DNA from: Apoda limacodes
Taxonomy: Eukaryota > Arthropoda > Insecta > Lepidoptera > Limacodidae
Direction: 5' to 3'
Length of the DNA: 64,000 nucleotides
Assembly: GCA_946406115.1 (NCBI GenBank)
Contig: OX291543.1
Span: 36,172,815-36,236,814, forward strand
In this document: positions 1-11,415 of the stretch, piece after piece
Layout of the letters: each line of letters begins with the position of its first letter
How positions within the stretch are numbered: position 1 is the stretch's first letter
Notes under the pieces: model-generated
The model's input: only the letters and a program-made list of their open reading frames with translations
Database searches by the model: none
What the model was told of the DNA's origin: nothing
Position numbers and translations under genes: made by a program

Positions 1-49
1 ATGTTCAATTTCACTAATCACCAGGTGGGAAGTTCGTTCAGCCGAGTAA

Positions 50-324
50 ATGCTATCCATGGTGGTCTATTTAATTTTAGTTAATAAACAGCTAAAGCTT
101 AAGGAACGTAAAGACATTGTGAGCCTCTCAGTTGAGCGAACTGCCGAGCTGTCCTGTATAGAAGTTGAGCATCTCATTGTAGTGAGTGTATACAAGCCGC
201 CTTGTGCAATTTATGATAATTTTGAATTAGTTATGGAAGAAGTGCTGAATAAAATCAGCAATTCCAATAAACAAATCATTGTTTGTGGAGACTTCATTAT
301 AAACATTTTGGAAAATAGCTCATT
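50..324 (+). pseudogene. LINE A1 endonuclease domain fragment
   Basis: Partial apurinic-type endonuclease domain of a LINE ORF2. The segment with VVSVYKPP and IIVCGDF matches the region before and at the GDFN catalytic motif; here the residue after GDF is I instead of N. The corresponding part of copy A2 (41468-41869, minus) reads VCVYRPP and IICGDFNVD, which supports the alignment. The frame is cut at the left by the window and at the right by the fold-back insertion. The first methionine is not a real start: homology continues upstream in another frame. Confidence 0.7.
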
Positions 325-2253
325 TAGTCTGGTCAACATGTACCTTTTTGGGTGAAATTTTTGTATAGTCTCCGAAAATTACGATCAAGGTGTCATTCGA
401 TTCGGAATATTATGTAGAAAGTTTAAGAAAAAGTTCCAAAAGGGGCCGATGAAAATTGCAAAAGTTATTAACAATTTAAAAAAAAAAAAGTAGGTGTTTG
501 TTTTTTTTTGAATATCTCAAAAACTATCAAAGATATTCGAAATTTGAAAAAAGATCTGAAAAGAGGAGGAAATTTCCTAAAAAAAAGTTCCACCTCCCGG
601 AACTGTATCTTTAATATTTATAATTTTTACGGAGCCCTGAAAATAGCGCTAAAAGCGGGTAGTCTGGCTTCCGCTCGCGATTTGTCATTCGGACACGGTA
701 ACAATAAAAATCATTTTAATATATTAAATATGAATATTAAGGAATAAAAAAATTTAGTACTATTGGGATATATAAATGAACAATAATCCGTAGGCGAAAA
801 ATTTTTATCCCCATTTTTCCATTAGTTATGCATTAGTTAATTAACTACTTTTTCTGAATAGAATGTGAACAGAAAAAACCTGATTATTATTAAACTACAA
901 CCCTAGGATTTTTTTCACTTCGTGGAGTTATTCTTAAAAGGCATTAAAATAGATCCCCGTTGGAAAAATTTAAAAATGTTAATTTTCCACTTTTTTATTA
1001 ACAATCGAAAACATAAAAAAATTAAAAACTGCATAAAAGTTATTAAAAAAATTTTGTTTTTCAAATATTTCAAATTTTATGATTTCTAACTGTTAAAAGT
1101 TACATGAAAATATTTTTTTTTAATTTTTTACCGCGATTGTTTAAATAATTGTTATAAACAAATGCATTGTTTATAAGATAATCAACAATTTTTTTTTCCT
1201 AATCTACTTTTTGATATAAATTATGATTTTTAAGAAAAAAATTTTTCCTTAAAAAAAATTATTTATTGCTATAAAATGCATTTCTTAATTAACAATCGTT
1301 TTTTACCACTAAATATAAATATTAAGGAACCATTTTTTCTCTAAAAATCATAAATTCTATTGTTCTTAAATATTCTGAAAAAAAAAATTGTTGATTATCT
1401 TATAAACAATGCATTTGTTTATAACAATTATTTAAACAATCGCGGTAAAAAATTAAAAAAAAATATTTTCATGTAACTTTTAACCGTAAGAAATCATAAA
1501 ATTTGAAATATTTGAAAAACAAAATTTTTTTAATAACTTTTATGCAGTTTTTAATTTTTTAATGTTTACGATTGTTAATAAAAAAGTGGAAAATTAACAT
1601 TTTTAAATTTTTCCAACGGGGATCTATTTTAATGCCTTTTAAGAATAACTCCACGAAGTGAAAAAAATCCTAGGGTTGTAGTTTAATAATAATCAGGTTT
1701 TTTCTGTTCACATTCTATTCAGAAAAAGTAGTTAATTAACTAATGCATAACTAATGGAAAAATGGGGATAAAAATTTTTCGCCTACGGATTATTGTTCAT
1801 TTATATATCCCAATAGTACTAAATTTTTTTTATTCCTTAATATTCATATTTAATATATTAAAATGATTTTTATTGTTACCGTGTCCGAATGACAAATCGC
1901 GAGCGGAAGCCAGACTACCCGCTTTTAGCGCTATTTTCAGGGCTCCGTAAAAATTATAAATATTAAAGATACAGTTCCGGGAGGTGGAACTTTTTTTTAG
2001 GAAATTTCCTCCTCTTTTCAGATCTTTTTTCAAATTTCGAATATCTTTGATAGTTTTTGAGATATTCAAAAAAAAACAAACCCCTACTTTTTTTTTTTTT
2101 AAATTGTTAATAACTTTTGCAATTTTCATCGGCTCCTTTTGGAACTTTTTCTTAAACTTTCTACATAATATTCCGAATCGAATGACACCTTGATCGTAAT
2201 TTTCGGAGACTATACAAAAATTTCACCCAAAAAGGTACATGTTGACCAGACTA
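325..2253. mobile_element. Large fold-back (palindromic) element inserted in LINE A1
   Basis: The ends read TAGTCTGG and CCAGACTA. The left arm (325 to about 1190) is repeated almost perfectly in reverse complement from about 1385 to 2253, leaving roughly 200 bp of poorly matching AT-rich centre. It interrupts the LINE endonuclease, and the flanks carry a possible 3-bp duplication ATT (322-324 and 2254-2256); removing the element plus one ATT restores an uninterrupted LINE frame. No transposase is visible. The open frames in the arms (508-747 plus, 1830-2129 minus) are the same sequence in mirror image and are probably not genes. The superfamily is not recognised. Confidence 0.8.
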
Positions 2254-2302
2254 ATTAAGCACCAGATTTCTTGCCTTATTTCAGTCTTTTAATTTTAATA
2301 AT

Positions 2303-3847
2303 TTGTTTTTTGAACCAACTAGAATTGCTGTATCCAGTGCCACTTGCATCGACAATATATTTAGTGACATAAAACCAATTCAAAAATTAATTATAATCAA
2401 TCTAGAGTCAGATCATTGTGGACAGTTAGTGGTTTTAGAAAGAAAAAATAGTATTACTAAAAAGGAAATTAAATTTATACCAATAACAACTAAACGGGTT
2501 GAATCATTTAAATCTAACTTAATGCATAAACTTCCAGATTTGCTTTATAATGGCGACCCAAATGATATGCACAATGCTGTTCTTGACACTATTACTACAG
2601 AGTATAATAAAATATTTACTGCAAAAAAGAAACTTATTTCCAGTCGCTTTATTTTTAGTGAATGGGCAACCCCAGGTATTCATAAAAGTAGGCGTAAACT
2701 GTATGAATTATATAAAGAAAAAACATATAATAATAGCCAAATATTTAGGGAATATTTAAAAAAATACTCAAAAACCTTTAAAAAGGTCTGTCTTGTTGCA
2801 AAAGCAATGTACCTCAGACATAAAGTAAAAAATTCAACAAATAAAATAAAAACTACATGGAACATAATAAATAATGAAACTGGTAAAGCTAGGAATTCTT
2901 GTCAGGACTTTGAGTTGATTGTAGATGATGCTAGTTTTAAAACAAATTCTGAGGTAGCAGTTGCCTTTGAACAGTTTTTTAAAAATATTCCATTCAAAAC
3001 AACTGAACATCTAAACTCAAGTCCAATCTTAGCAGAAAAATTATTAAAAACTAGTGTTCCTGAATGTAACGTTCCCTTTGTATTTAAAAACATTAGTCCT
3101 ACGGATATCATTAATACATTTAAAACATTAGAAATTAAAAAAACCACAGACCTTTGGGGACTTTCTGTAAAAACTATAAATTTAATTATTCATGTTATAG
3201 CACAACCCTTAGCCATTATTTTTAATAGTTGTGTTGATAGTGGTGTGTTTCCTGATGAGATGAAACATATCAAAGTTATACCTCTTTTTAAATCAGGTAG
3301 TTCAACAGATTCTAACAATTTTCGGCCTATTTCAATACAACCTATACTCAGTAAAGTTTTTGAAATAATCATACTTTGTCAAATGTTAAGCCATTTCTGT
3401 ATTAATGAGCTACTTAGTAGTAAACAGTTTGGCTTTATGAAAGGCCGTTCCACAACCGATGCAGGAGTGGCACTATTAAAAAATATATATAACGCCTGGG
3501 AGGATTCGCATGACGCCCTTGGAGTGTTTTGTGATTTATCTAAGGCATTTGACTGTGTTCAACATGAAAATCTCATCAGGAAGCTACATCACTATGGTAT
3601 TAGAGGCAAAGCTCTCGACCTTTTGACATCCTATATGAGTAGGAGAGTACAGAAAATAGATGTCAACGGTGAAAGATCTCCGGGATCAGCAGTCACTATG
3701 GGAGTCACTCAGGGCTCAATTTTAGGTCCTTTTCTATTTCTTATTTACATTAATGATCTCCCATATAATGTAAAAAATCATGACATTGTCTTATTTGCTG
3801 ATGACACCTCTTTGCTTTTTAAAGTTAAGAGACGACAGACATATTAA
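2303..3847 (+). pseudogene. LINE A1 ORF2, linker and reverse transcriptase
   Basis: 514-codon open stretch covering the endonuclease/RT linker and most of the reverse transcriptase. Seen in order: VIPLFKSGSSTDSNNFRPIS, SSKQFGFMKGRSTTDA, LGVFCDLSKAFDCVQHENL (RT motif A), VTQGSILGPFLFLIYINDLP and IVLFADDTSLL (catalytic FADD). Homology starts upstream of the first methionine, just after the fold-back element. The frame ends at a TAA just past FADD. Comparison with copy A3 suggests this copy has also lost about 35 bp near 3900. RNA-directed DNA polymerase of target-primed reverse transcription in active relatives. Confidence 0.88.
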
Positions 3848-3901
3848 TATGAATTAAATAATGCCCTTTCTAAAATTGTAAATTGGTTTAACGCTAATAA
3901 T

Positions 3902-4593
3902 TTGTTTACATTACCAAATGTTAGTCAGAGACAGACATGTATTAATATTAATGGCGAGCAATTAGAACTTGTTAATTTAACAGTCTTTCTTGGCATAACG
4001 CTGGACTCCAAACTTCAATGGTGTCCTCATATTCATAACCTAACCAAAAAACTTAGCTCTGCTGTGTATGCGATCAAGAAAATAAGACAATTGACCGATG
4101 TCGACACTGCAAAAATAGTATATTTTAGCTATTTCCATAGTTTAATGACATATGGTATCCTATTGTGGGGTAGCGCTGCTGATGTAAATACAATATTTTT
4201 GTTACAAAAAAGGGCAATTCGTGCTATTTATAAATTAGGATCTAGGATATCTCTGAGGGATAGGTTTAGGGAAGTAAAAATTTTAACTTTACTGTCGCAG
4301 TACATATATGAAAATCTTTTATATGTACATAAAAATATCAATAGTTTCAGCAAGAAAAGTGACGTTCACAAAGTAAATACTAGAAGAAAAAAAAACTGTT
4401 GGTGCATGATACACGTCTACACAAAATAAGTCACTCTTTTATGGGGCAATGTATACACTTTTACAACAAAGTGCCCAATAAAATTCAAAATCTATCAATA
4501 AGTAAATTTAAATCTTTTATCAAGCAGGTTCTTTGTAAAAAGGCATACTACAATATTTCAGACTATGTAAATGATAAAAATCCTTGGGACTGA
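3902..4593 (+). pseudogene. LINE A1 ORF2 C-terminal region (two frames)
   Basis: Continuation of the same ORF2 after a break. One frame (to 4429) covers the thumb-like region with LGITLDSKLQWCPHI, AVYAIKKIRQLT and YGILLWGSAADVN. A second frame (4399-4593) carries the C-terminus ending in CKKAYYNISDYVNDKNPWD. A frameshift in an A-run near 4390 separates them: copy A3 reads through this point in one frame. This C-terminal pattern identifies the other family copies in the window. Confidence 0.82.
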
Positions 4594-5020
4594 TGATGCT
4601 CAATTACAGGATGCATAGGTAAACCAAATTAAAATGGAAATAACATAAAATTGTACGACTAAAATTTTTTTATTTAAAACATTAATTGTATTTTAGTTTA
4701 TTTGTATTATTGATAGTGTTTTTAAAAGAGTAACTATCGAGTTTCTTGCCGGATTCTTCTCGGTAGAAATTAACAACATTGTGAACCGGCGGGAAGGTGA
4801 GAGGGTTCAAAAAATAATATTTTATAACTTTGACGATTCAAAAGTGATTGTAAAATCCTTATTTGAATAAACCATTTTGACTTTGACTTTAATGATGGAG
4901 ATAGTTTGACTTCCGAGAAAGGACAGGCTACTTGAAAACGTCAAGTGTGAGTCAGTTTTTATATAATTAAGGAGTTGCCGTTGAAATCTTACGATAACCT
5001 TATTCAGGGTTGTACTAATT

Positions 5021-5520
5021 CAGAAACCTTCGCCGACATGTGCATAACAATTTCATTAAAATCGGTTTACCCTTAAAGTGCGAGTCCGACTCGCACTTAA
5101 CCGGTTTTCTTTCATAAAAACCTTTGAAAATTCGAAAAAAAAATTAAAATTGGTCCAGCCGTCGTGGAGTTTTCCTTAGTGCGCGAGTCCGACTCGCACT
5201 TGAGGTTTTTTTCTTTGTCAGAAACCTTCCCCGGCGTGTGCAAAACAACTTACCAAAATTACATTAAAATCGGTTTAACTCGCACTTGACCCTGTCTGAC
5301 TCGCACTTGACCCTTTTTTCTGTCTCAGAAACCTTCCCCGGCGTGTGCATAACAACTTACCAAAGTTTCATTAAAATCGGTTTACTCTTAGTGCGCGAGT
5401 CCGACTCACACTTGACCGCTTTGTTCTTTCATAAAAACCTTGCCCTAAAACTAACAAACACAACAAAAAAAAATTAATCGAATTGGTCCAGCCGACTTCG
5501 AGTTTTGCGCTTAGCAACAA
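5021..5520. repeat. Dispersed/tandem repeat cluster with CGAGTCCGACTCGCACTT motif
   Basis: Three imperfect copies of a block beginning AGAAACCTTCCCCGGCGTG (near 5021, 5219 and 5325) alternate with the partly palindromic motif GTGCGAGTCCGACTCGCACTT (near 5080, 5180 and 5395) and two copies of CTTTCATAAAAACCTT. Similar GACTCGCACTT motifs recur near 24490, 40210-40380 and 54565. No gene is seen between 4890 and 8880; open frames there are repeat-derived. Confidence 0.6.
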
Positions 5521-6107
5521 ATTTTGCTATTCATTTTTATTTATATAGATTACGCTAAATAGGTACCTAGTTAAAAGACAAAAAAATCTAATCTAATGCG
5601 AAACGAAATATGCAACAGTGATATTTTCGTAAGTGTTTCCTTAGGTACCTACCTACTTACGTCAAACGCAATACAAGTGAAGATTTGCTCACGGATGGCC
5701 CGCTACTGAATTTGCTGCCTCGCCTCGCCTCCCCCGTCTTAAGCCCCCCCGTGTTTGTCAAGCGAGCCAGCGTCACGCAGAATTCGATTTTTGCAAATTT
5801 GACTAATGATTTTTGTGTTTCGAATTATTGTGTTTATTAATTTAATTTAGTAAGAATGACAGTAGATTATTTAGAAAATTTATTATATTATCTAGGTCTG
5901 TGGTCCTTTAAAACTTTCGGAGACGTTTTTGTTTTTGTTATAAGCACGAAGTTGCAACTGTTTTGACCATAAAACTGAAACACAACAGTCCTAGATATTA
6001 ATTGTCTTGCCTTGTTAAAAAAAAACATTGAGTTTGAGGGATTGATATGCATCATAAGTGAAAAATCCTGTTGTATGGAGCGCGCTGCGAATCCGATACT
6101 TTTAAAT

Positions 6108-6238
6108 CACAAAACACTTCTAATTTTATTACATCAAAGAACACTTCTTGTTTTATTACATCAAAGAACACTTCTTGTGTTATTACATCAAAGAACACTT
6201 CTTGTGTTATTACATCAAAGAACACTTCTCTTTTATCG
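6108..6238. repeat. 27-bp minisatellite, about 4.5 copies
   Basis: Unit ACATCAAAGAACACTTCTTG plus a 7-bp T-rich end, starting at 6131, 6158, 6185 and 6212, with a partial copy before. The period is a multiple of three, so two reading frames stay open as nine-residue repeats; no start context or family supports a protein. Confidence 0.9.
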
Positions 6239-7624
6239 TTTCAAAATATGATTCACTTGCAGTAGCAATTTAATAAAAATGTTATGAAGAATATAAGAAC
6301 AACAGCTTAATTCACTCTTCTTTCAATAGTGTGTAATTTTTTAAGGCGACAACTTTTTTTATTTTTGTCAAAAGATTTTCGCCACTAATTCAAAGTAATA
6401 AATGCTATTAATTTGAAAAGGCCACGGATATTTAATAATTCTGTACTCAGTGTTGTGGTTGTATTTAATTGTGCTATACTTTCAGAGTCGTAGATTTTCG
6501 TTCAAGCCATATTTTGTACAAAGATTGTGTACCCTGAGCACTATTAACCAATATCATATAGTTAAAACTACTTTTGACCGAGTTGTTTAGTCCAATTTAA
6601 AAAATAACATCTTACCCAAATTTAATAACCTTTATGGAACCAGAACGTGTCGTTGTATACTACCTAAGATATTGAATTGTCACAACTTTTACGAGATAAT
6701 AAAATATCTGCTTTTTAAATCTAAGTTTCGGGTAAAAACAATAATAACCCTAAGTATTTCCAAGATTCGTAAACTATTCACAAACTGCAAGAATAACAAT
6801 TATAAGTACTTAATGACTGGTCCAGCCAAATGCCACAAAGAGCTAAAACTCTTAGCTAGGTATTACTAACGTAATGTTAAATTAACATTTATATTGTAAC
6901 AAAATATAAATAATTAAAAACCACACAATAAAATATAATCTTCTACAAACAAGTTACACAATCAATTGAACTTAACTGAAATGTTTTTCAATACTGAATT
7001 CCCATTCAGTTTCGGCAGCGTGAAGACCTGATGCAACCAGTGTGGCAGACTGAACAAGAATGCCCATTGGAGGGTCAGACAGTGCCTTATAAAAGTAGCT
7101 TATCTGTCCATCCCACCCATCACCAGCAACGCGGTCATTTCGGTCCTTTTTTACCTGACAAAAACACCATCGATTACCTTATTAACATACAATTATTGAT
7201 TTTACAGTTGATAACTATATCTAATATAACACGGCCATACTGACTGTACTTCGTCCACGAAGTACCCACACAATATATTTTTTATTTATTCTTAAATTAT
7301 TCTTTTATATGTACCCAGCCACTGGGTATGGCCACACAACGTATACAATTTTTATGGTCAACTGCCTCAAGGTATCTGCCCCATCACCCTGGCAAGGTGT
7401 ACAATATGAAACAAATCTATTTGCCAAATATAATAAAATAAATAAATATTGTAGCTTACCATTACATTAACAAACGCCATTAATATTATTATATATAAAT
7501 TATTAAATAATTACCTATATTAACTGCTTCGTTTTCTATGGAATACTTACATTTTTACAAAAAAATAATTAAAAAAGAAACATCAAATTATAAAGTATTT
7601 AGTCAGTTTGCGTTATTGGCCACG

Positions 7625-7835
7625 AATACGGAATTGAAGATTCCCAGCTAACCCAAATTCGATCGTGGTTGCCCGTGGATCGCCAATTGACACGCGGAAA
7701 AGGGATTGGGGGTTCCCAACTAACCCAAATTGGATCGTGGTTGCCGGCGAATCGCCAATTGAGGGGTAAGAACACGTTTGGGTATTCCCAGCTAACCCGA
7801 ATATGATCGTGGTTGCCGGTGGATCGCCAAACGAC
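7625..7835. repeat. 72-bp tandem repeat, three copies
   Basis: The segment TTCCCAGCTAACCC followed by GATCGTGGTTGCC and GGATCGCCAA begins at 7641, 7713 and 7785, a 72-bp period. No coding potential is seen. Confidence 0.85.
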
Positions 7836-7904
7836 GGGACGAGACGCTCGGAAGGAGGGTCCCCCGATACACGGTTACGCGGCCTTATATATTGTCCGAT
7901 GCAG

Positions 7905-8056
7905 CGGTGGTTGACGTCAGTGTATCGTCATGCGGTCTCGGCGTGCTGCGCAGGCGATGGTCACGCGCTGTGGCCATGACGGGGCATGGTCGTGATGCGG
8001 CGTGGTTTGTGACGCGGCGTGGTCGTGATGCGGCGTGGTTTGTGACGCGGCCTTAC
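7905..8056. repeat. GC-rich repeat related in inverse to 43.57-43.64 kb
   Basis: Contains GTGATGCGGCGTGGTTTGTG twice, in an otherwise AT-rich region. The reverse complement of the same word occurs around 43590-43640 (CACAAACCACGCTGCATCAC), just upstream of the Gypsy primer-binding site. It may be a piece of that element's LTR in the opposite orientation, which is inference. Confidence 0.5.
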
Positions 8057-8199
8057 TACTATGTAAATAGTTTGATTTAAGAAAACAAATCGCCTATTGT
8101 TTTTCAGATTGCATGTGATACGTTAAAATTCTTCAATTATTCTGTGACGGGATTTAAAGTAACTCCCGAGAAAAAAATATTTATATAACACATAATATG

Positions 8200-8400
8200 A
8201 CACAGCAGACGTACATATATATATATATATATATATACATAGATATATACACATACATACATATTATCATTTTAAAAACATGTAAATAAATAAAAAGATA
8301 GGTATTGTTATACATATTAAAGATAACATAAAATACACATACATGCACATATATTCATATATACACATACAGACATACATATATATATAAAAGATATGAA
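8200..8400. repeat. TA/CA microsatellite block
   Basis: Runs of AT dinucleotides (8213-8236) and ACATAC/ATATAC tracts alternate to about 8400. The following 8400-8880 has no recognisable gene; it is CA-rich and ends in ACCACCAACCACC. Confidence 0.85.
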
Positions 8401-8879
8401 ATAAAACTATATGTAAATTAACTTATAGGTCCTATCTGATTTAACCCTCGTTCGGCCCGATCCGAACACGAGCGGGTGCTACACACAAACAACACATATA
8501 TATGCACACACACATTCAAACAGACATCGCACACCCGAAAGTGGCCCAGCCCCTACACAACAGCCCGGCAACAAATGCACATCATTTAAACTACCATCAC
8601 TTCGGAAACTAGCCTAAGAGGAGAAGAAGTGACAAGAAACTCCCGGATGTACACCTGTTACCAATCAGTCATGCAGGAACCAAGCCATCAAGTACACAAT
8701 ATCTATCCAAATATGTATATACATACATACACGTACGTACTCGTGCGCCACACATCCAAAACCCCACCAAAACTAGGCAACCAAAGGCGGATTGCACATG
8801 GTGCATCCCCTGGTAGCTCGCCACCAACCACCATAAAGTAAAACAACATAGACATAACATCGCTAATTAGCTTGGTCTT

Positions 8880-9098
8880 TAGGGTACGCTTTTAACTTAT
8901 CAAACGTAAATTATTTAAGTTTGAATAGAAAACCTAACATTAATTTTGTGTGATACTAGGCCATAAAATTTTGACACCTTAATATTCATCTACTATATAG
9001 TATGCTTTCTTACATAGCAGATGTTTAATATAAAATTTAAACTGTTTGTCACCCAAGTAAAGGATTTCCACAGTTTACTTATTATAAAAGTACACCGC
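8880..9098 (-). mobile_element. LINE copy A2, 3' portion, separated by Polinton 1
   Basis: On the minus strand, from 9098 leftward, translation shows VYFYNK and later KHLLCKKAYYIVDE, the C-terminal signature of the LINE family. The preceding residues of the same LINE (NHLWEA) end at 40773, on the far side of Polinton 1. The join falls exactly at the CACCGC target duplication. The 3' end of the copy near 8880 is approximate. Confidence 0.75.
9093..9098. repeat. Target-site duplication of Polinton 1, left copy
   Basis: CACCGC immediately before the terminal AGTAGGT; identical CACCGC at 40767-40772 follows the other terminus. Six-base duplications and AG...CT termini are standard for Polintons. 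Confidence 0.88.
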
Positions 9099-9225
9099 AG
9101 TAGGTGTTTATTGGGCATTCTGGCTCACTTTCCGCAGCGCAGATGCTGGCGCATCTTCACTGCTCCAATTGAGCTAGAATGCCCAATAAACATTTTGGAA
9201 TTGATTACGTAAAGTTTTCAATTTG
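9099..9225. repeat. Polinton 1 left terminus with imperfect palindrome
   Basis: Next to the end, TGTTTATTGGGCATTCTGG (from about 9105) is mirrored by AGAATGCCCAATAAACA ending near 9191, with weaker pairing (GCAGATGC/GCGCATCT) between, giving an approximately 90-bp hairpin. The inner part TTTGGAATTGATTACGTAAA then TTTTCAATTTGGG is shared with the right terminus. A further shared subterminal motif, GACCAACCTTCTTCTAGCTC, lies at 9260-9280 (in inverse orientation near 24380-24400). 9226-9521 holds no gene. Confidence 0.75.
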
Positions 9226-9521
9226 GGTGAATGTAAATAGATTAACGTATTTGATACCGACCAACCTTCTTCTAGCTCTATGGTATCTACAAGGTATTTT
9301 GGAGAGCATCATTCCGTTTTACGAGAGAAGAAGGCATAAAATTACAAATATATACAAACCGTTCTGTTCTGTTCTAGTAGAAAAATGTTTTACCCTATAT
9401 TTCATTAATAAATTATAAAAATCGGTAGTCTTGTGTATCAATGTCTCTCAAATTAATATAAATATGGAGTCATATCGATTAGAGATTTCATTGCATAATT
9501 AACTTCTTTCACCAAGACATC

Positions 9522-10208
9522 ATGAAATTTGTAAAGCAACCACTAAAGCTACATTTAGAAAAAATATGTTCTGAATCTGATCTAGGCATATCACGTCATG
9601 GTAAACTATTACCTAATTCGATTCGATGTTTGATTTGCGGACCATCTAACTGTGGAAAAACAAACCTAATAGTTGGACTTCTTTTGCATGAAAATGGTTT
9701 ATGCTATAAAAATATATATTTATATTCCAAAACGCTTTACCAACCAAAATATATATTTTTAGAAAAAGTGTTAAATGAGGTTCCAGAAGTACAATTAATG
9801 AAATATAACGATAATAGTGACGTTATAAGCCCTCATCGTACAAAACCTGATTCAGTAATTATTTTCGACGATGTTGCTTGTGAAAATCAAAATAACATTC
9901 GTGATTATTTCTCAATGTGGCGACATAAGCGTATAGACTGCTTTTATTTGAATCAAACATATAGTAAAGTACCTAAACAATTAATTAGAGATAATGCAAA
10001 TCTTATAATTTTGTTTAAACAAGATGACATTAATTTACGCCATGTTTATGATGAACATGTCAGTACAGATATGAATTGGAATCAATTTCGTGATATGTGT
10101 TCGGAAATCTGGAAAACTTCGTATGATTTCATAGTAATCAATAAAGACTGTGAAAAAAATAAAGGTTACTATAGTAAAAAGTTTGATACTTTTGTCATTC
10201 TTGATTAA
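9522..10208 (+). CDS. Polinton packaging ATPase (FtsK/HerA, A32-like)
   Basis: 228 residues. Walker A GPSNCGKT at about residues 40-47 and Walker B SVIIFDDV at about 111-118, with a downstream FYLNQTYSKVPKQLIRDNAN stretch in the sensor region. In Polintons and related viruses this ATPase is expected to drive genome packaging into capsids. Start chosen at the ATG after an AT-rich leader (CATC before ATG); no upstream in-frame extension looks conserved. First gene inside the left terminus, same direction as the capsid gene block. The frame is intact. The counterpart in Polinton 2 is at 30694-31353. Confidence 0.85.
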   Translation: MKFVKQPLKLHLEKICSESDLGISRHGKLLPNSIRCLICGPSNCGKTNLIVGLLLHENGLCYKNIYLYSKTLYQPKYIFLEKVLNEVPEVQLMKYNDNSDVISPHRTKPDSVIIFDDVACENQNNIRDYFSMWRHKRIDCFYLNQTYSKVPKQLIRDNANLIILFKQDDINLRHVYDEHVSTDMNWNQFRDMCSEIWKTSYDFIVINKDCEKNKGYYSKKFDTFVILD

Positions 10209-10282
10209 AACTCTTATAAACGACAAAAACTCTGATATGTGTTTAGTGTTGTCTATAACATTGGTAAAGCTTATTGTGAAAA

Positions 10283-11371
10283 ATGGATTCGCAAGTAAAT
10301 ATCAAAAAAGAGATAATTAAATCAGCAAGCGTTGTTAAGAAAAAAGTTAGGCAGTTGCGTAATATTCAAACTGAAAATGATAAAGTCCTTAAATCTGTGT
10401 TCAAACCTTTAACGGATCCACTACATAAAATGGTATCAAGAAATGCAACACAAAATATCAAACCTAATTACAATGAAGACGTAATCCCAGGGAAAAAAGC
10501 AAAATATATGAAAACTGAATTTGATTTTGATCTTTAGGGTGGAAGTGAATATGAAATAGATTCCGATGAACAGTGTGAAAAAGTTGATAAAACTCTTAAG
10601 AACTTTGATGATTATGAAGATGATATCTATGAAGATGATTCGGAAAGTATGAGCGATACAAATAATAAAGAAACCAACATTTCAAGTGACACTTCATTCA
10701 AAACAATTGAATCTATTTCAAGTCCACAACATAATTGGTCACCACCTTCAGAAGGAACTGTAAAAGTATTGGAAGATATTCCATTTGGTGTTAGAAATGA
10801 ACGTGGTAAACTGATGATAGGTAATTCTCGAATTGTCCAAACAGAAAATACAATTTTAGTTTCTGGAAAGCCTTACAAAAAAACTGAAGGTCTAATGGAA
10901 TTATTATTTAAAAGAATACCAGATTTAAAAACAATCACTAATAGTGACTTAAACAGTTACAAACAGATTTTAACTATTACAAATGCACATAGGCGTGACT
11001 TCAACCCTAAAAAAACAATTAAAAGTAATAAAGGAAGCAAGTACTTAAATATTATTAAACCACTTTTCAAGTTATCTAAGCAATGTACAAGCACCGAAAG
11101 TCTTACTCAAGGGTCTGGGTTACCAATTTTAAAAAAATATAATAAAAATGTTGATTATATGTATTGGGATGACCCTAATGAGTTAGTTGAAAGACTAAAA
11201 CTTTTAATATCTTCTCGTGATGCAGGAAACAGTGGATTAGACAATAAAATAATATCTATCGTAGAGGAGTTGCAAGAAGCTGGTATTATTAACAAACAAA
11301 ATATGAAAAATAACGAATTACATGCATTCTTAACGATTTATTCAAATATAATACAGAGAACTTCATATTAA
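10283..11371 (+). pseudogene. Conserved Polinton protein of unknown function, one in-frame TAG
   Basis: A single frame runs from the ATG at 10283 to 11371 except for TAG at 10535-10537. After the stop comes a very acidic stretch (10540-10640), then a conserved half containing LMELLFKRIPDLKTITNSDL, NIIKPLFKLS, DYMYWDDPNELVERLKLLIS and IISIVEELQEAGII. I recall the DDPNELVxRLxLL pattern from uncharacterised proteins of animal Polinton-type elements; no function is known to me. The N-terminal 84 residues are basic. The stop could be a nonsense mutation or, less likely, a readthrough site. Positionally it may match the 261-residue gene of Polinton 2. Confidence 0.6.
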
Positions 11372-11415
11372 CATTCAGTTGTAATCAAACCATTTAGGGA
11401 TACATTTATTAAACA

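Larger units (their letters stand above)
1..4890 (+). mobile_element. Jockey/CR1-like LINE copy A1, 5' end outside window
   Basis: Non-LTR retrotransposon read left to right: endonuclease fragment at the window edge, reverse transcriptase, C-terminal region, then a 3' UTR ending in TTTGAC-type repeats near 4870-4890. The same family recurs on the minus strand at 50131-51898 with very similar sequence, including the TTTGAC tail, so it was recently mobile. A 1.93-kb palindromic element (325-2253) sits in the endonuclease part. The reading frame is broken several times, so this copy is dead. The assignment to Jockey versus CR1 groups is not resolved by eye. Confidence 0.85.

Noticed and set aside
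508..747. 79-codon frame, mirrored at 1830-2129
   Set aside because: Same sequence in the two arms of the fold-back element; no family, low-complexity Lys/Asn-rich, more likely a by-product of the palindrome.
6012..6265. Two overlapping frames with nine-residue repeats
   Set aside because: Produced by a 27-bp minisatellite whose unit is a multiple of three; no start context or homology.
5021..8060. Tandem repeats considered as a CRISPR array
   Set aside because: Units are contiguous tandem copies without unique spacers, in a eukaryotic transposon-rich region.
7892..8080. 62-codon frame in GC-rich repeat
   Set aside because: Repeat-derived; translation is a repeated RRGRDAAWFVT, no support as gene.
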